From positions 8,249,167 through 8,313,166 of the forward strand of contig OZ038465.1 in assembly GCA_964036295.1 (NCBI GenBank): 64,000 nucleotides of DNA. The letters are read 5' to 3'. Shown here piece after piece: positions 45,708-58,355 of this stretch. Under the pieces are notes generated by a model. That model searched no databases. It worked only from the letters and a program-made list of their open reading frames with translations, and was not told the origin of the DNA. Numbering within the stretch: the first letter of the stretch is position 1; the number at the start of each line of letters is the position of its first letter. The position numbers were made by a program, and so were the translations under genes. The stretch is from Plumapathes pennacea (lineage: Eukaryota > Cnidaria > Anthozoa > Antipatharia > Myriopathidae).

Positions 45708-48302
45708 CTGAAAATGAAGCGATTAGATGATTCTTTCAATTGATAAGTGAGAAAAGGTAGTTGTGGGAAAGAAACCCTGAGAATTAATTCTTGAGCTTGT
45801 TTGTACTTTTATTACACACAAACATATTATTGCTTGCAGGTTAGTCAATGCTACTGAGGCTTATACGGCTTAAAATTACAATATTGAAAGAAAGAAGTAA
45901 GAGGCAGAGCAAAAAAAAAACTGCATGAGCACAAAAAATAACGTATAATCTTACCAGTTATGACTTAAACTTCTTGAGGTTGAGACAAGTAATAATCCTT
46001 CAAAATGAAGGACATCGATCAACAATGATCTCTTGTGCACAGTTTTTGTGTTGTCTATGTTCGCCAGCATTATCAGCCACCGTCTTTAGAAAGTTTTCCT
46101 TTTCTAGGCGGATATATGGTGCGCTATATTCAGCATTTTAATGTTTCAAATGATAGTTTGTGTTGCCTTTGTCATGATGAAAACCTGCATAAAGTCTGGC
46201 ATGAGATGTTGTGAGTCGTTCGTTCGTTAGTCGAACACCTATTTACATTTTTATGCATGTTTACTGTTAATATTCTGTTGGAAATGGTTGTCTGGTGCCA
46301 ATTCTATGGTGATCGTTATGACAAACAAGGCAGTCAGTGGTTTAGTCAAGGGAATTTTCTGACAGTTTTTTTCTCACCTTTCTACTTGCTTGCAAGCCCT
46401 ATACAGTGACAGTGTGTCGACTAAAACAGATAAAACCAGCAAAGGCTATTCATGATAGCGATTGAAACTGTGGTTTCTGATGGTAATTAGTTGCAGCATC
46501 GAAATAAGCGTAGAAGAAGGAAATTGTCATTGGAAATCAATGGAAATAATTTCATATTTTTCTGCCGGGAATCTTGTTCATTTACACCACTACTCTTTAC
46601 CAGCCAACTACTCTTTACCGGGCCAACCATTTAATAAGATATGGTTTGATTTATCTCGTTTGCGTGTTCAGGTTAGTTCATGAGTAAATCTGTGCTTTCC
46701 GTTTCCAACGTAAATAGAAGGAAGGAGTTAAGACTGTCACTCTCGGCTCTCCCTATGGGTGTTACCCTTTATCGCAATGAAATTTATTCACTTCAGATAT
46801 GCAAAATATATCGACTGACTGAAACTGGACTGTATCAGATTAAAATAATGTTCGAGAACAGGGAAGCTCGAAAGTTCCACTGTACTGCAACTGACTTTAG
46901 CCGACTGATACGGTTAGACTAACATTCCTCCAATAGTCAAAGTAGAGTGTTTGCCTATTTTTCTTGTGTTACTGTGCCTCATTTAGTGATCAAGAGCTAT
47001 ATTGTTTGATAGGCAAGGAATTAACTTAGAAATATATGAAAGTTTAATCTTATTTCTTGTTGACCAAGCACATGTTTTCTGCTGGATATAAACATTCGGA
47101 AGTCTAATTTCAATAGTGTCTCTTTTTGTCCAATTTTATGCAATCGAAATTTGTCTATACATATATGCCTATAAATGTAGATCATACAAATATTATGCAA
47201 ATTATCTGGAAATATCCGGATATAGATTTAATAGTCCTGCATTTGCAGGGACATATATTTCCATATTTTTGGGGAAAGATCTAATTTCCGGTGAGTGTTT
47301 TATATTAGGGGCTACTATATAATGACAATTTGCAGTGTGCCCGGTTTGGTTGTTCCTTCACACAAGCAATTCTAAAATAAACACAATCAAATTGATATTG
47401 AGCGAAAGGAGCCGTGAAGCCGGGGCTGACCGCATTACAACGGCGATACTACAACAAAACTTTGAGAGCAGACTCGAGATTTTTAGGACCGTTGCCGACG
47501 GTTTGTTATCCGTCTTCTTTATTCTAAGGATCGTTTTCGTTTTCAATGAATGATTTTTTTAAAGCTCTTTAAGTATTTCGATTCATTTCAGAACAGATGA
47601 CGTTAAATTAGTTATATACTAGTACGGCTGCGGACCGAGTGCACATATTTTACTTTGTCTATATTAACCCTTTCACTCCCAAGAGTTATCAACTTCAATT
47701 TCCTCCTTCAGCTTCGCACCAAAGATATATCATACAGTATGAAGAACTTGGCTTTTGACACCTTACTAAGTTGAAAGCTGATTAAACTAGGAATTCTCAC
47801 TACATCACTCATACAGTTTCTTCTTAAAGGTTGAGAGAATCTGCATTTTCGAGCTTAGGAGTTAATCTGTTTATTTTGGTGATTTCAGCTGTCAGAGCGG
47901 ACCGCGCACTAGCTCACACACTTTCATTCCAAGTCTACTTACTGAAGCGCCTGTACGTGACAATATTGTTTCACATCTAAAGTTTTAGTTTCTACTTTGC
48001 CAAATAGCCCCAAGTTGTGGCTACTGGAGGCCAGCGACGACTAAAAAGACGTCTAGTCCAAGTGATGAATTAGTTTAGTCTTTCGCATGCCCACGTTAAT
48101 CTGCACATTTATGATGCGCTGAAGTTAAAATGTCTGTTGGCGGGCGCTCGTGGCGTTCACGTGCAATGAATATGTGACTCGGGTGCTCGAGAAAGACAAG
48201 GCAGTGACATTGTTTGCACAGTTTGATTCCACAGTTTGCAAAACTATGCCTCGCTCATGATTTTATCTACGTGTGAGACCCTGTGCTACACCAATTACGT
48301 GT
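45708..48302. other. Spacer between array copies 3 and 4
   Basis: Tandem-unit spacer, closely matching 40530-43155. Examples are the near-identical stretches 41500-41680 and 46678-46860. AATAAA (minus) is at 47870-47875. No coding exon is seen. Confidence 0.5.
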
Positions 48303-50828
48303 TTATGGGCTGTTGCGCTCTTTTTCATCACTTGTTGAAATCTGGACGTCATCACCGATAAGTATGAATGGTGCCCAGTGTCTTGCCTCGCTAAACTCCT
48401 CCGAGTTCTTCAGTTCTTTTGTGGCCTGGTGAAGAGCCACACTGGCGCTTTTGCCTTGTACTAGGAGTTTGTAGAAGTGACACATAAAGTACAGCGTTGA
48501 AGCGTCACTAATGGCCCATAGTGACACGAGAACTGAGCGGGCGCCGGCTCCCAGAAAAGCACGTGCTATACCGACCACTCCCTCGGGTTTAAGATCTCCG
48601 CGACCACTGTGGCAACAGCTTAACACCACAAGCTTGGCTCTCAGTTTTACACTTCGCACGTCAGCCATTGTCAATAGGTAGTCCTTCTCCTCGGTGGGGC
48701 CATATCTTACTCTGGAGACAGGTGCCAGAGCGATCTCACCTTTCTTTGGGTTGCCATGAGCAGCCAAGTGCACCAAGCTGACTGACGTCATCCTCTTGAG
48801 CACTTCCTCTTTGGTGGCGTTGTGTCCTGTCAGCGGCTTCACTTTGAGGAGTTTACCGATCCGTTTGGCTTCAGTTTTGGCACAAGGTAATCTGGAAATG
48901 TTTGTAAGTTTGCCATCGTACTCTACAACTCCGACATCGGGATCTCCAACAATCAATGCACCAGTGTTGTTATGGTATTCAGGAGGAGAGGTCAGGATCT
49001 TATTTAATGTTGTAAGGGAAGAAATCACTCGGATTTGGTATTTGTCGATCAGGCATTTACGATCGGGACCTTGAAGGGCTGAAAATGGGAGCAGACATAA
49101 AGGGCCATCAGGAGCAAAGACCAGCTCCTCTGTTGCGTCTTCTTCGTTGACTTGATCTAGTAAATCAGCCATTGGAGCGATGATGAGGTTGTACAGGACT
49201 CTCATAGGGGATCCAGTTGATTCCAGAGGTAGTTCCTTCTGAGCCGATAAATCTTCTGTGGAAGTCGTCCTTTTTACAGCTCTCCACAGAAGATCATCGC
49301 TCGCCGTGCGACCGGATGGAAATCTTTCTAAGTTTATTTGATCCTGTCTTTGTGGCAGAGATCGGTCTTCACACTCTTCCCCAGCTTGGCGATTGCGTTC
49401 CTGCAGTTCTTTACAAGAAATATCGACTACCGAACGAATGTAATCGCTGGTAGATTTTTTTGTCGTCGGTCGAATGTGTCTCAGATTAATACTTCCATCT
49501 GATGCTAGGTGCCACAAATACACCATGGGCTGGCTGATGGCAATAATGAGAAATGAACTTTTTCTGGAAGTCACTCGTCTTATGTGTTGTATATCATCAA
49601 TGGACAGCCGTTTAGCGTGTGATACATAATCTGCTTTGATACCATAGTTTAATGTCATCAAATCTGCCAAAGCTCTTGTTCTCCCTCTGTCTGCAGTGAG
49701 CAAGGCTCTGACCTCCTGGCTGTCGTTTATCAACGCCCTAGTTAGCAGTAGGTAGAGTGCAAAATGACATTCACTGATGGAAACTTTGTAGTCGTCTTTG
49801 TCTCCAAGGCGTTGCTCTATTTCTTCACAGCATTCCACACCTTGCTCATAAGAGGCTATTGCTCCCTTCAGGTCATTTGCATGTTCCTTGATCGCACCCA
49901 TCAGCGCACGTGTCGCCTTTTCCGAACTCAAGCTCCCTAACTGGCATGGAATAGCAAGGGTCATTTTACAGTAGTCCAGAGCTTTTTCATAATCACCAAG
50001 CTCGAGGTAATTTAGAACTATGTAGTAATACTGTTGTTTTTCCAAATCTTCTCTCCGTATTTCTTTAGCTATATTTAGGGCCATGAAATGGTTGTCAAGA
50101 GCCTTTTTGGGATCATTACTTTTTAAGGAGTACACCACACCTAGTCGGCCATAAGCGTAACATTTGCCTCTGCTGTCTTCCGTTTTTCGGCACATTGCAA
50201 GTACTTTTTCGTAGTGTGCAATTGCTTTCGTGTAGTTGCCACTGGCGTAGAGTACCCTACCTTCCCCAAACTCACAGACCATCTGAAGCTGTGGTGTTTT
50301 GCCTGCTTTTACAAAGTCTTTGGTCTTTACTATGTACGTGAAAGCTTTTTCGGTGTCCCCAAGTGCAAGATAGAGATCACTTAAATCAATGTAAAGTTGT
50401 CCTTTCTGAAAACTGCTACTCGCATAGCCCAAGGCTTTCTCTTTCGACTCAATAGCTTTACTAAAATCACCAGCATCACGATAAATTTGTCCAAGTACTC
50501 CATAGGATTCCCATAACGAAGCACGTGGAAGGATGCTTAACTCCTTTTCTTCCATCTCCACGCTCAATTTCATGTATTTGATGCCACTGTGTAAATCGCC
50601 AATTGCGTAGTACGCTCCACTAATACCTTTGTAGATGGGCAGGAGAAGTATATCTCTGATGTCTGTTCGCATGGACTTTAAGAGGTGCACACATTCATGA
50701 AACAAATTGATTGCAGGTTTTATCCGGCCAGTTTTACTGAGATACGCTGCTATGAGGGTTCCCACATGGAAAATAAAAAAACCGTCTTGATTAAGCATTC
50801 TGGGAAGAAGAGAACTGGTGTTTTCCAT
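48303..50828 (-). CDS. TPR-CHAT protein, tandem array copy 4, 841 aa
   Basis: Single coding exon, ATG at 50828, 3' splice site (CATTTTCAG) ending 24 bases upstream. TPRs 17-350 are of the second subgroup ([60 protein letters not shown]), differing from copies 1, 2 and 5 at many positions. From [20 protein letters not shown] onward the protein is almost the same as theirs. CEDRSLP is kept in the linker. The CHAT core has His691 and Cys739. The poly(A) signal candidate is at 47870-47875. Probably cytosolic; substrate unknown. Confidence 0.9.
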   Translation of the reverse strand: MENTSSLLPRMLNQDGFFIFHVGTLIAAYLSKTGRIKPAINLFHECVHLLKSMRTDIRDILLLPIYKGISGAYYAIGDLHSGIKYMKLSVEMEEKELSILPRASLWESYGVLGQIYRDAGDFSKAIESKEKALGYASSSFQKGQLYIDLSDLYLALGDTEKAFTYIVKTKDFVKAGKTPQLQMVCEFGEGRVLYASGNYTKAIAHYEKVLAMCRKTEDSRGKCYAYGRLGVVYSLKSNDPKKALDNHFMALNIAKEIRREDLEKQQYYYIVLNYLELGDYEKALDYCKMTLAIPCQLGSLSSEKATRALMGAIKEHANDLKGAIASYEQGVECCEEIEQRLGDKDDYKVSISECHFALYLLLTRALINDSQEVRALLTADRGRTRALADLMTLNYGIKADYVSHAKRLSIDDIQHIRRVTSRKSSFLIIAISQPMVYLWHLASDGSINLRHIRPTTKKSTSDYIRSVVDISCKELQERNRQAGEECEDRSLPQRQDQINLERFPSGRTASDDLLWRAVKRTTSTEDLSAQKELPLESTGSPMRVLYNLIIAPMADLLDQVNEEDATEELVFAPDGPLCLLPFSALQGPDRKCLIDKYQIRVISSLTTLNKILTSPPEYHNNTGALIVGDPDVGVVEYDGKLTNISRLPCAKTEAKRIGKLLKVKPLTGHNATKEEVLKRMTSVSLVHLAAHGNPKKGEIALAPVSRVRYGPTEEKDYLLTMADVRSVKLRAKLVVLSCCHSGRGDLKPEGVVGIARAFLGAGARSVLVSLWAISDASTLYFMCHFYKLLVQGKSASVALHQATKELKNSEEFSEARHWAPFILIGDDVQISTSDEKERNSP

Positions 50829-50852
50829 TGTGCTTTTGTAAACTGGACGAAT

Positions 50853-53475
50853 CTGAAAATGAAGCGATTAAATGATTCTTTCAATTTATAAGTGAGAAAA
50901 GGGAGTTGTAAGAAAGAAACCCTGAGAATTAATCCTTGAGCTTTTTTGTACTTTTATTACACACAAACATACTGCTTGTATGTTAGCGGCAGCCAGGGGC
51001 ATATAGAAATGGCAAGAAAATATCTATTTACAATAATGGAAGAAAGAAGTAAAAAGGCAGTGAGGGCAAAAAAAAAAAAAAGAAAGAAAAAAGAAAAAAA
51101 AAGCTTGCATGGCCACAAAATATAACGTAATCTACTAGTTATGACTTCTTGAGTTTGAAACAAAATAATCCTTCAAAATGAAGGACATCAATCAACAATA
51201 ATCTCTTGTGCACAGTTTTTGTGTTGTCCATATTCGCCAGCATTATTAGCCACCGTGCTTAGTAAGTTTCCCTCTTCTAGGCGGGTATATGACGCTATTT
51301 CGGCAGTAGATTCTAATGCTTCAAGTGATGTTTTGTGCTGCCTTTGAGTTAAATAATGAAAACCTGCATAAAGCGTATTGGCATGAGATATTGGGTCACT
51401 CGTTCGTTAGTTGAACACCATTCATATTTTTATGCATGAAAATGGTTGTCTGGTGCCAATTTTGTGTCGACCGTTATGACGAAAAAGCAGTCATTGGTTT
51501 AGTTCAAGGGAATTTTCTAAGAGATTTTCCTCACCTTTCCTTGCTTGCAAGCGTTTTACATTGACAATGTGTCGACTAAAACAGATAAAGCCAACAAAAG
51601 CTATTTCATGCCGATGATAGCGATTGAAACTGAAACAGATTGTGGTTTCTGAAGGAAATAAGTTGCAGCACCAAAACAAACGTAGCAGGAGGCGCTAAAT
51701 CAAAAATATTAATTTCATTTCTCTCTGGAATCCTGTTCGTTTATACACAACTACTCTTTACCAGCCAGCTACTCTTTGCTGGGCCAACCAATTGGATAAG
51801 ATGATTTGATTTTTCTCGTTTGCTTGTTCAGGTTAGTTCATCTGTTCTTTCGTTTCCAACGAAAATGAAAGGACGGAGTTAAACTGTCACTCTCTCTCTC
51901 TCCCTGTGGGTTTTCCCCATTATCGCGAGAAAATCTATTCTAGTGCCAATAAATCACAGCCATCTTCCGTTCAACGTTTAATCCTTTCACTCCAACTTCA
52001 TTTTCTTCCTCAATTTCTCCCAGCATGTATTATACAGTATGCAGGTCTTGGCTTTTGATAGCTTGCGTAGGCTAAAAGATGATACTATCAGTTCTCACTA
52101 CATCACTCATACTTAAGAAATATATAACGGGTCACCGTGTAATATAGCATCATCTAAACACGCGGGAAGTTGGGAGAACAGTGGGGTGTTTGCTTTTTCT
52201 TCTTGCGTTACTACGTTGACATAAGTTCGTGATCAAGAGCATTGTTCGATAAGCAACGAATCAACTTAGTCATATTTATGTAACTTTGGTTTCATATATT
52301 TTTAGTTGCTGACCAAGCACATGTTTTCTGCAGGATATAAACATTCGGAAGTCTAATTTAAAAAAATTGTTTAATATCATGCAATCAAAATTCGCCTATA
52401 CATCTGCCTGTGCATGTAGAACATATAAAATATCATGAAAATTATCTGGAATAATTCGGAAATAGATTTCATAGTCCTGCATTGCACGGACATATATTTC
52501 CATATTTCTTGGGAATGATCTAATTCCGGTAAGCGTTTTTAATTAGGGGCAATATAATGACAATTTGCAGTGTGCTCGGTCAGATTGATATTGAGCGAAA
52601 GGAAACGTGAAGCCGGGGCTGACCGAATTGCAACGGCGATACTATAATGACTAACAAGACTTTGAGAGCAGACTCGAGATTTTTAGGACCGCTGTCGGCG
52701 GTTTGTTATCCGTCTTCTTTATTCTATAGATCGTTTTGATATTTTCTACGAAAGATGATATGAGTTTGATCTCATTCCAGAGCAAGTGACGTCAATTAGT
52801 TTTAGGAGTACGGGTGCAAACCGAATGCAAATTTTTTAATCTATATTAACCCTTTCATTCCCAAGAGTGATCAACTTCAATTTTCTCCTTCAACTTCTCA
52901 CCAAAGATATATCATACACTTTGAAGAGCTTGGCTTTTGACACTTTACTAAGTTGAAAGCTGATTAAACTAGGAATTCTCACTACATCACTCATACAGTT
53001 TCTTCTTAAAGGTTGAGAGAATCTGCATTTTTGAGCTTGGGAGTTAATTTGTTTATTTAGTAATTTTTAGCTGTCAGAGCGGACCGCGCACTAGCTCATA
53101 CACTTTCCTTCCAAGTCTGCTTACTGAAGCGTCTCCACGTGGCAATATTGAGTTTAACATTTAGAGTTTTAGTTTCTACTTTGCCAAAATAGCCCTAAGT
53201 TGTGGCCACTGGAGGCCAGCGACGATTAAAAAGACGTCTAGTCCAAGTGATAAATTAGATTAGTCTTTCGCATGCCCACGTTCATGTGCACATTTATGAT
53301 GCGCTGAAGTTAAAGTGCCCGTAGGCGGGCGCTCGTGGCGTTCACGCGCGTGGAATATGTGACTCGGGTGTTCGACAAAAACAAGGCAATGACATTGTTT
53401 GCACAGTTTGCAAAATTACGCCTCGCTCATGAAGTCTATCTACGTGTGAGACCCTGTGCTACATCAATTACGTGT
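50853..53475. other. Spacer between array copies 4 and 5, composite
   Basis: 50853-52150 is a diverged 5' flank type also found at 56338-57640. Near 52160 it switches to the 3' flank type of copy 1, and 52200-53475 is almost identical to 27225-28493. AATAAA (minus) is at 53052-53057. No coding exon is seen. Confidence 0.55.
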
Positions 53476-55998
53476 TTAGGGGCTGTTGCGCTCTTTTTCA
53501 TCACTTATTGAAATCTGAACGTCATCACCGATAAGCATGAATGGTGCCCAGTGCCTTGCCTCGCTGAACTTCTCCGAGTTCTTCAGTTCCTTTGTGGCCT
53601 GGTGAAGAGCCACACTGGCGCTTTTGCCTTGTACTAGGTGTTTGTAGAAGTGACACATAAAGCACAGCGTTGCAGCGTCATTAATGGCCCATAGCGACAC
53701 GAGAACAGAGCGGGCGCCGGCTCCCAGGAAAGCACGTGCTATACCGACCACTCCCTCAGGTTTAACATCTCCACGACCACTGTGGCAACAGCTCAACACC
53801 ACGAGCTTGGCTCTCAGTTTTACACTTTGCACGTCAGCCATCGACAAGATGTAGTCCTTCTCCTCAGTGGGGCCATCTCTTACTCTGGAGATGGGTGCCA
53901 GAGCGATCTCACCACTCTTCGGGTTGCCATGAGCAGCCAAGTGTATCAGACTCACTGACGACATTCTCTTGAGTACCTCTTCCTTGGTGGCGCTATGTCC
54001 TGTCAGCGGCTTCACCTTGAGGAGTTTACCGATCCGTTTGGCTTCAGTTTTGGCACAAGGCAACCTGCAAATGTTTGTAAGTTTGCCATCGTACTCCACA
54101 ACTCCGACATCGGGATCTCCAACAATCAGTGCACCAGTGTTGTTATGGTAGTCAGCAGGAGAGGTGATGATCTGATTCAATGTTGTAAGGGAAGAAATCA
54201 CTCGGATTCGGTATTTGTCAATCAGGCATTTACCATCAGGACCTTGAAGGGCTGAAAATGGGAGCAGACATAAAGGGCCATCAGGAGCAAAGACCAGCTC
54301 CTCTGTTGCGTCTTCTTCGTTGACTTGATCTAGTAAATCGGCCATTGGAGCAACGATGAGGTCGTACAGGACTCTCATAGGGGATCCAGTTGATTCCAGA
54401 GGTGCTTCCTTCTCATCCGATAAATCTTCTGTGGAAGTCATCCTTTTTGCGGCTCTCCACAGAAGATCATCACTCGCTGTGCGACCGGATGGAAATCTTT
54501 CTAAGTTTATTTGATCCTGTCTTTGTGGCAGAGATCGGTCTTCAAACTCTTCTCCAGCTTGGCGATTGCCTTCTTGCAGTTCTTTGCAGGAAATATCGAC
54601 TAGTGACCGAATGTAATCGTTGTTAAGTTTTTTTGTCATTAGTTGAATCTGTCTCAAAGTAATACTTCCATCTGATGTTAGATGCCACAAATACACCATG
54701 GGCTCGTTGATGGCGGTTATAAGAAATGTACTTTTTCTTGAGGTCATTTGTCTTATATGTTGTATATCTTCAGTAGACAGCCATTTGCAGTGTGATACAT
54801 AATCTGCTTTAATACCATAGTTTGATGTCATCAAATCTGCCAAAGCTCTTGTCCTCCCTCTGTCTGCAGTAAGCAAGGCTCTGACCTCCTGGCTGTCGTT
54901 TATCAACGCCCTAGTCAGAAAACGGAAGAATGCAAAATTACGTTCACTGATGGAAACTTTGTAGTCGTCTTTGTCTCCAAGGCGTTGCTCTATTTCTTCA
55001 CAGTATTCCACACCTTGTTCATAAGAGGCTATTGCTCCCTTCAGGTCATTTGCACGTTCTTGAATTGCACCCATCAGCGCATTTGTCACTATTTCCCAAA
55101 TTATACTCCCCAACTTGTATGGAATAGCGAGGACCATTTTACAGTAGTCCAGAGCTTTTTCATTATCACCAAGCTCGAGGTAGTTTAGAGCTATGTGGCA
55201 ATACTGTTCTTTTTCCAAATCTTTTCTTTGTTGTTCCTTTGCTATTCTTAGGGCCATCAAATGGTTGTCAAGAGCCTTTTTGGGATCATATGTCAGTGAG
55301 TACATCTTACCGAGTTCACTATAAGCGAGACATTTTCCTGGGCTGTCTTCCGTTTTTTGGCACATTGCGAGTACTTTTTCGTAGTGTGCAATTGCTTTCG
55401 TGTAGTTGCCACTGGCGGCGAGTACCAAACTTTCCACAAACTCACAATCCCTCTCAAGCTGTGGTGTCTTGCCTTCTTTTACAATTTCTTTGGCTTTTAG
55501 TACGTACTTAAAAGCTTTTTCGGTGTCACCAAGTCTAATATAGATACCACTTAGGTCATTATAAAGTCGGCCTTTTTGAAATGTGCTATTCGCATAGTCC
55601 AAGGCTTTCTCTTTCGACTCAATAGCTTTCCTGAAATCACCAGCCTCATGATAAATTTGTCCAAGTAATCCATAGGATTGCCATAACGAAGCACTCGGAA
55701 AGACACTTGGATCCTTTTCCTCCATCTCCACGCTCAATTTCATGTATTTGATGGCATTGTTTAAATCGCCAATTGCGTAGTACCCGCCACCAATGCTTTT
55801 GTAGATGGGCAGGAGAAGTATATTTCTGATGTCTGCTCGCATGGACTTTAAGAGGTGCACACATTCGTGAAACAAATTGATTGCAGGTTCCATCCGACCA
55901 GTTGCACTGAGATACATTGCTACGAGGCTTCCCACATGGAAAATAAAAAAACCGTCTTGATTAAGCACTCTGGGAAGAAGAGAACTGGTGTTTCCCAT
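53476..55998 (-). CDS. TPR-CHAT protein, tandem array copy 5, 840 aa
   Basis: Single coding exon, ATG at 55998. The open frame reaches four codons further only through a TTG; a 3' splice site ends 23 bases upstream of the ATG. Architecture as in copy 1: TPRs to 350, N-lobe, linker with FEDRSLP, CHAT core with His690 and Cys738. It is closest to copies 1 and 2, and its 3' flank is nearly identical to that of copy 1, which lies 25 kb away, so the two exchanged sequence or duplicated recently. About 110 bp upstream of its exon start the flank is cut by the remnant at 56108. Confidence 0.9.
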   Translation of the reverse strand: MGNTSSLLPRVLNQDGFFIFHVGSLVAMYLSATGRMEPAINLFHECVHLLKSMRADIRNILLLPIYKSIGGGYYAIGDLNNAIKYMKLSVEMEEKDPSVFPSASLWQSYGLLGQIYHEAGDFRKAIESKEKALDYANSTFQKGRLYNDLSGIYIRLGDTEKAFKYVLKAKEIVKEGKTPQLERDCEFVESLVLAASGNYTKAIAHYEKVLAMCQKTEDSPGKCLAYSELGKMYSLTYDPKKALDNHLMALRIAKEQQRKDLEKEQYCHIALNYLELGDNEKALDYCKMVLAIPYKLGSIIWEIVTNALMGAIQERANDLKGAIASYEQGVEYCEEIEQRLGDKDDYKVSISERNFAFFRFLTRALINDSQEVRALLTADRGRTRALADLMTSNYGIKADYVSHCKWLSTEDIQHIRQMTSRKSTFLITAINEPMVYLWHLTSDGSITLRQIQLMTKKLNNDYIRSLVDISCKELQEGNRQAGEEFEDRSLPQRQDQINLERFPSGRTASDDLLWRAAKRMTSTEDLSDEKEAPLESTGSPMRVLYDLIVAPMADLLDQVNEEDATEELVFAPDGPLCLLPFSALQGPDGKCLIDKYRIRVISSLTTLNQIITSPADYHNNTGALIVGDPDVGVVEYDGKLTNICRLPCAKTEAKRIGKLLKVKPLTGHSATKEEVLKRMSSVSLIHLAAHGNPKSGEIALAPISRVRDGPTEEKDYILSMADVQSVKLRAKLVVLSCCHSGRGDVKPEGVVGIARAFLGAGARSVLVSLWAINDAATLCFMCHFYKHLVQGKSASVALHQATKELKNSEKFSEARHWAPFMLIGDDVQISISDEKERNSP

Positions 55999-56107
55999 TT
56001 TGCTTCGCAAGCTGGACGAATCTGAAAATGAAGCGATTAGATGATTGTTTCAATTTGTAAGTGAGAAAAGGGAGTTGTAAGAGAGAAACCCTGAGAATTA
56101 ATCCTTG

Positions 56108-56330
56108 CTCCCCCAATGCCTTTGTAGATGGGCAAAAGAAGTATGTCTCTGATGTCTGTTCGCATGGACTTTAAGAAGTGCGCACATTCATGAAACAAAT
56201 TGATTGCAGGTTTCATCCGGCCAATTTTACTGAGATATATTGCTATGAGGGTTCCCACACAGAAATAGAAATTCCGTCTTGGTTTTGCACACTAGGAAGA
56301 ACTGGTGTTTTCCATTGTTCTTTTGTAAAC
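56108..56330 (-). pseudogene. N-terminal remnant of a TPR-CHAT gene
   Basis: The minus-strand reading MGTLIAIYLSKIGRMKPAIN and then [19 protein letters not shown] up to [12 protein letters not shown] matches residues 20-72 of the array genes, after a degraded start (GGTGTTTTCCAT near 56310 is the old ATG region). At about 56107 the coding sequence is joined directly to the 5' flank of array copy 5 (GAGAATTAATCCTTG). The remaining 770 codons and a spacer have been deleted. A 5' flank of the copy-4 type follows. Confidence 0.85.
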
Positions 56331-56339
56331 TGAACGAAT

Positions 56340-58355
56340 CTGAAAATGAAGCGATTAAATGATTCTTTCAATTTATAAGTGAGAAAAGGGAGTTGTAAGA
56401 AAGAAACTCTGAGAATTAATCCTTGAGGTTTTTTGTACTTTTATCACACACAAACATACTGCTTGTATGTTTGCGGCAGCCAGAGGTATATAGAGATGGC
56501 AAGAAAAAAGAAAGGAAAAAAAAAAAAAAAAAAAAGAAAAAAGAAAAAAAAAGCTTGTATGGGCACAAAATATAGCGTAATCTACTAGTTATGACTTCTT
56601 GAGTTTGAGACAAATAATAATCCTTCAAAATGAAGGACATCGATCAACAATGATCTCTTGTGCACAGGTTTTGTGTTGTCCATATTCGCCAGCATTATTA
56701 GCCACCGTGCTTAGTAAGTTTCCCTCTTCTAGGCGGGTATATGACGCTATTTCGGCAGTAGATTCTAATGCTTCAAGTGATGTTTTGTGCTGCCTTTGAG
56801 TTAAATAATGAAAACCTGCATAAAGCGTATTGGCATGAGATATTGGGTCACTCGTTCGTTAGTTGAACACCATTCATATTTTTATGCATGAAAATGGTTG
56901 TCTGGTGCCAATTTTGTGTCGACCGTTATGACGAACAAGGCAGTCAGTGGTTTAGTTCAAGGGAATTTTCTAAGAGTTTTTCCTCACCTTTCCTTGCTTG
57001 CAGGCGTTTTACATTGACAATGTGTCGACTAAAACAGATAAAGCCAACAAAAGCTATTTCATGCCGATGATAGCGATTGAAACTGAAACAGATTGTGGTT
57101 TCTGAAGGAAATAAGTTGCAGCACCAAAACAAACGTAGCAGGAGGCGCTAAATCAGAAATATTAATTTCATTTCTCTCTGGAATCCTGTTCGTTTATACA
57201 CAACTACTCTTTACCAGCCAGCTACTCTTTGCTGGGCCAACCAATTGGATAAGATGATTTGATTTTTCTCGTTTGCTTGTTCAGGTTAGTTCATATGTTC
57301 TTTCGTTTCCAACGAAAATGAAAGGACGGAGTTAAACTGTCACTCTCTCTCCCTGTGGGTTTTCCCCATTATCGCGAGGAAATCTATTCTAGTGCCAATA
57401 AATCACAGCCATCTTCCGTTCAACGTTTAATCCTTTCACTCCAACTTCATTTTCTTCCTCAATTTCTCCCAGCATGTATTATACAGTATGCAGGTCTTGG
57501 CTTTTGATAGCTTGCGTAGGCTAGCTAACTGATGATACTATCAGTTCTCACTACATCACTCATACTTAAGAAATATATAACGCGTCACCGTGTAATATAG
57601 CATCATCTAAACACGCGGGAAGTTGGGAGAACACGAGAGTAGCGTAAGGAAACCACGAGGCCGCCGCGACAGCAGGTCTTTACATCTAACACGGTTATTT
57701 AGCCAATCAGGGCGCGCGTAGTATCATAGTTATTTTATAAATTTTCTTCTTGGATGGTTGGGAGAATCTCATAATATTTGGTTCCACGATACTATTGAAA
57801 TAGTCATAGTAAAATCTGCATCCTTTATTGATATTGTGAACTTACCAAAACTAATTCAGAGAAGATGATAGGACATAACTACAACAACTCCGTGAAATGT
57901 CGAAAAGACGTTTTTGAAATCAGTAAAATCTACACAATGTTTACATCCTGATACACTGCATATATAAATTCTGAAAAGTGCTCTGGCAGACCAATTTAGT
58001 GAACAGTACTGACTTTGAAGCACACATATTTCATTTTGTAGTTCTCCAAGTGCCTATACTACACTGTTTTACAACTCGAAGCACTCATTGCTGCTTTTAC
58101 GAGTGCATACTAGTTGTGTTTGTCTGGTTTGACGTGAAAGTTTGCTTTGCTATCAAACGGCTGCCCGGTTTTTTCCCCAGTAATTCTTATTAATGGGAAA
58201 GCGACAGCAGGTCTTTACATCTGAAGGATTGTTTCTGTGCGATCACGTTTAAGTCCTTATTCTCTCTTTTGATGTCCACAATGTGAAACATGGCAAGTTT
58301 CTCTCACTGTTATTATTTCCTCGGGGATTTTTCATTTTTCCAGCACTTTTTTCTA
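56340..58355. other. Spacer; duplicated 5' flank then unique sequence
   Basis: 56338-57640 repeats 50850-52150 with few differences, including TCTAGGCGGGTATATGACGC and the A-rich tract. From about 57625 to the next gene's stop the sequence is unique. A TTTATT (AATAAA minus) is not placed with confidence. No coding exon is seen. Confidence 0.5.

Larger units (their letters stand above)
27080..56105. repeat. Tandem segmental duplication, unit about 5.17 kb
   Basis: Each unit is a 3' flank of about 1.5 kb, a 2.53-kb TPR-CHAT coding exon and about 1.1 kb of 5' flank. Stop codons lie at 28494, 37984, 43156, 48303 and 53476, so three successive steps are 5172, 5147 and 5173 bp. The first step, 9490 bp, is enlarged by four insertions (31371-34991, 35547-35768, 37025-37398 and 37505-37736). 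The flanks align base by base with scattered substitutions and small indels. The 5' flank at 50830-52140 recurs at about 56318-57615. Confidence 0.88.
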
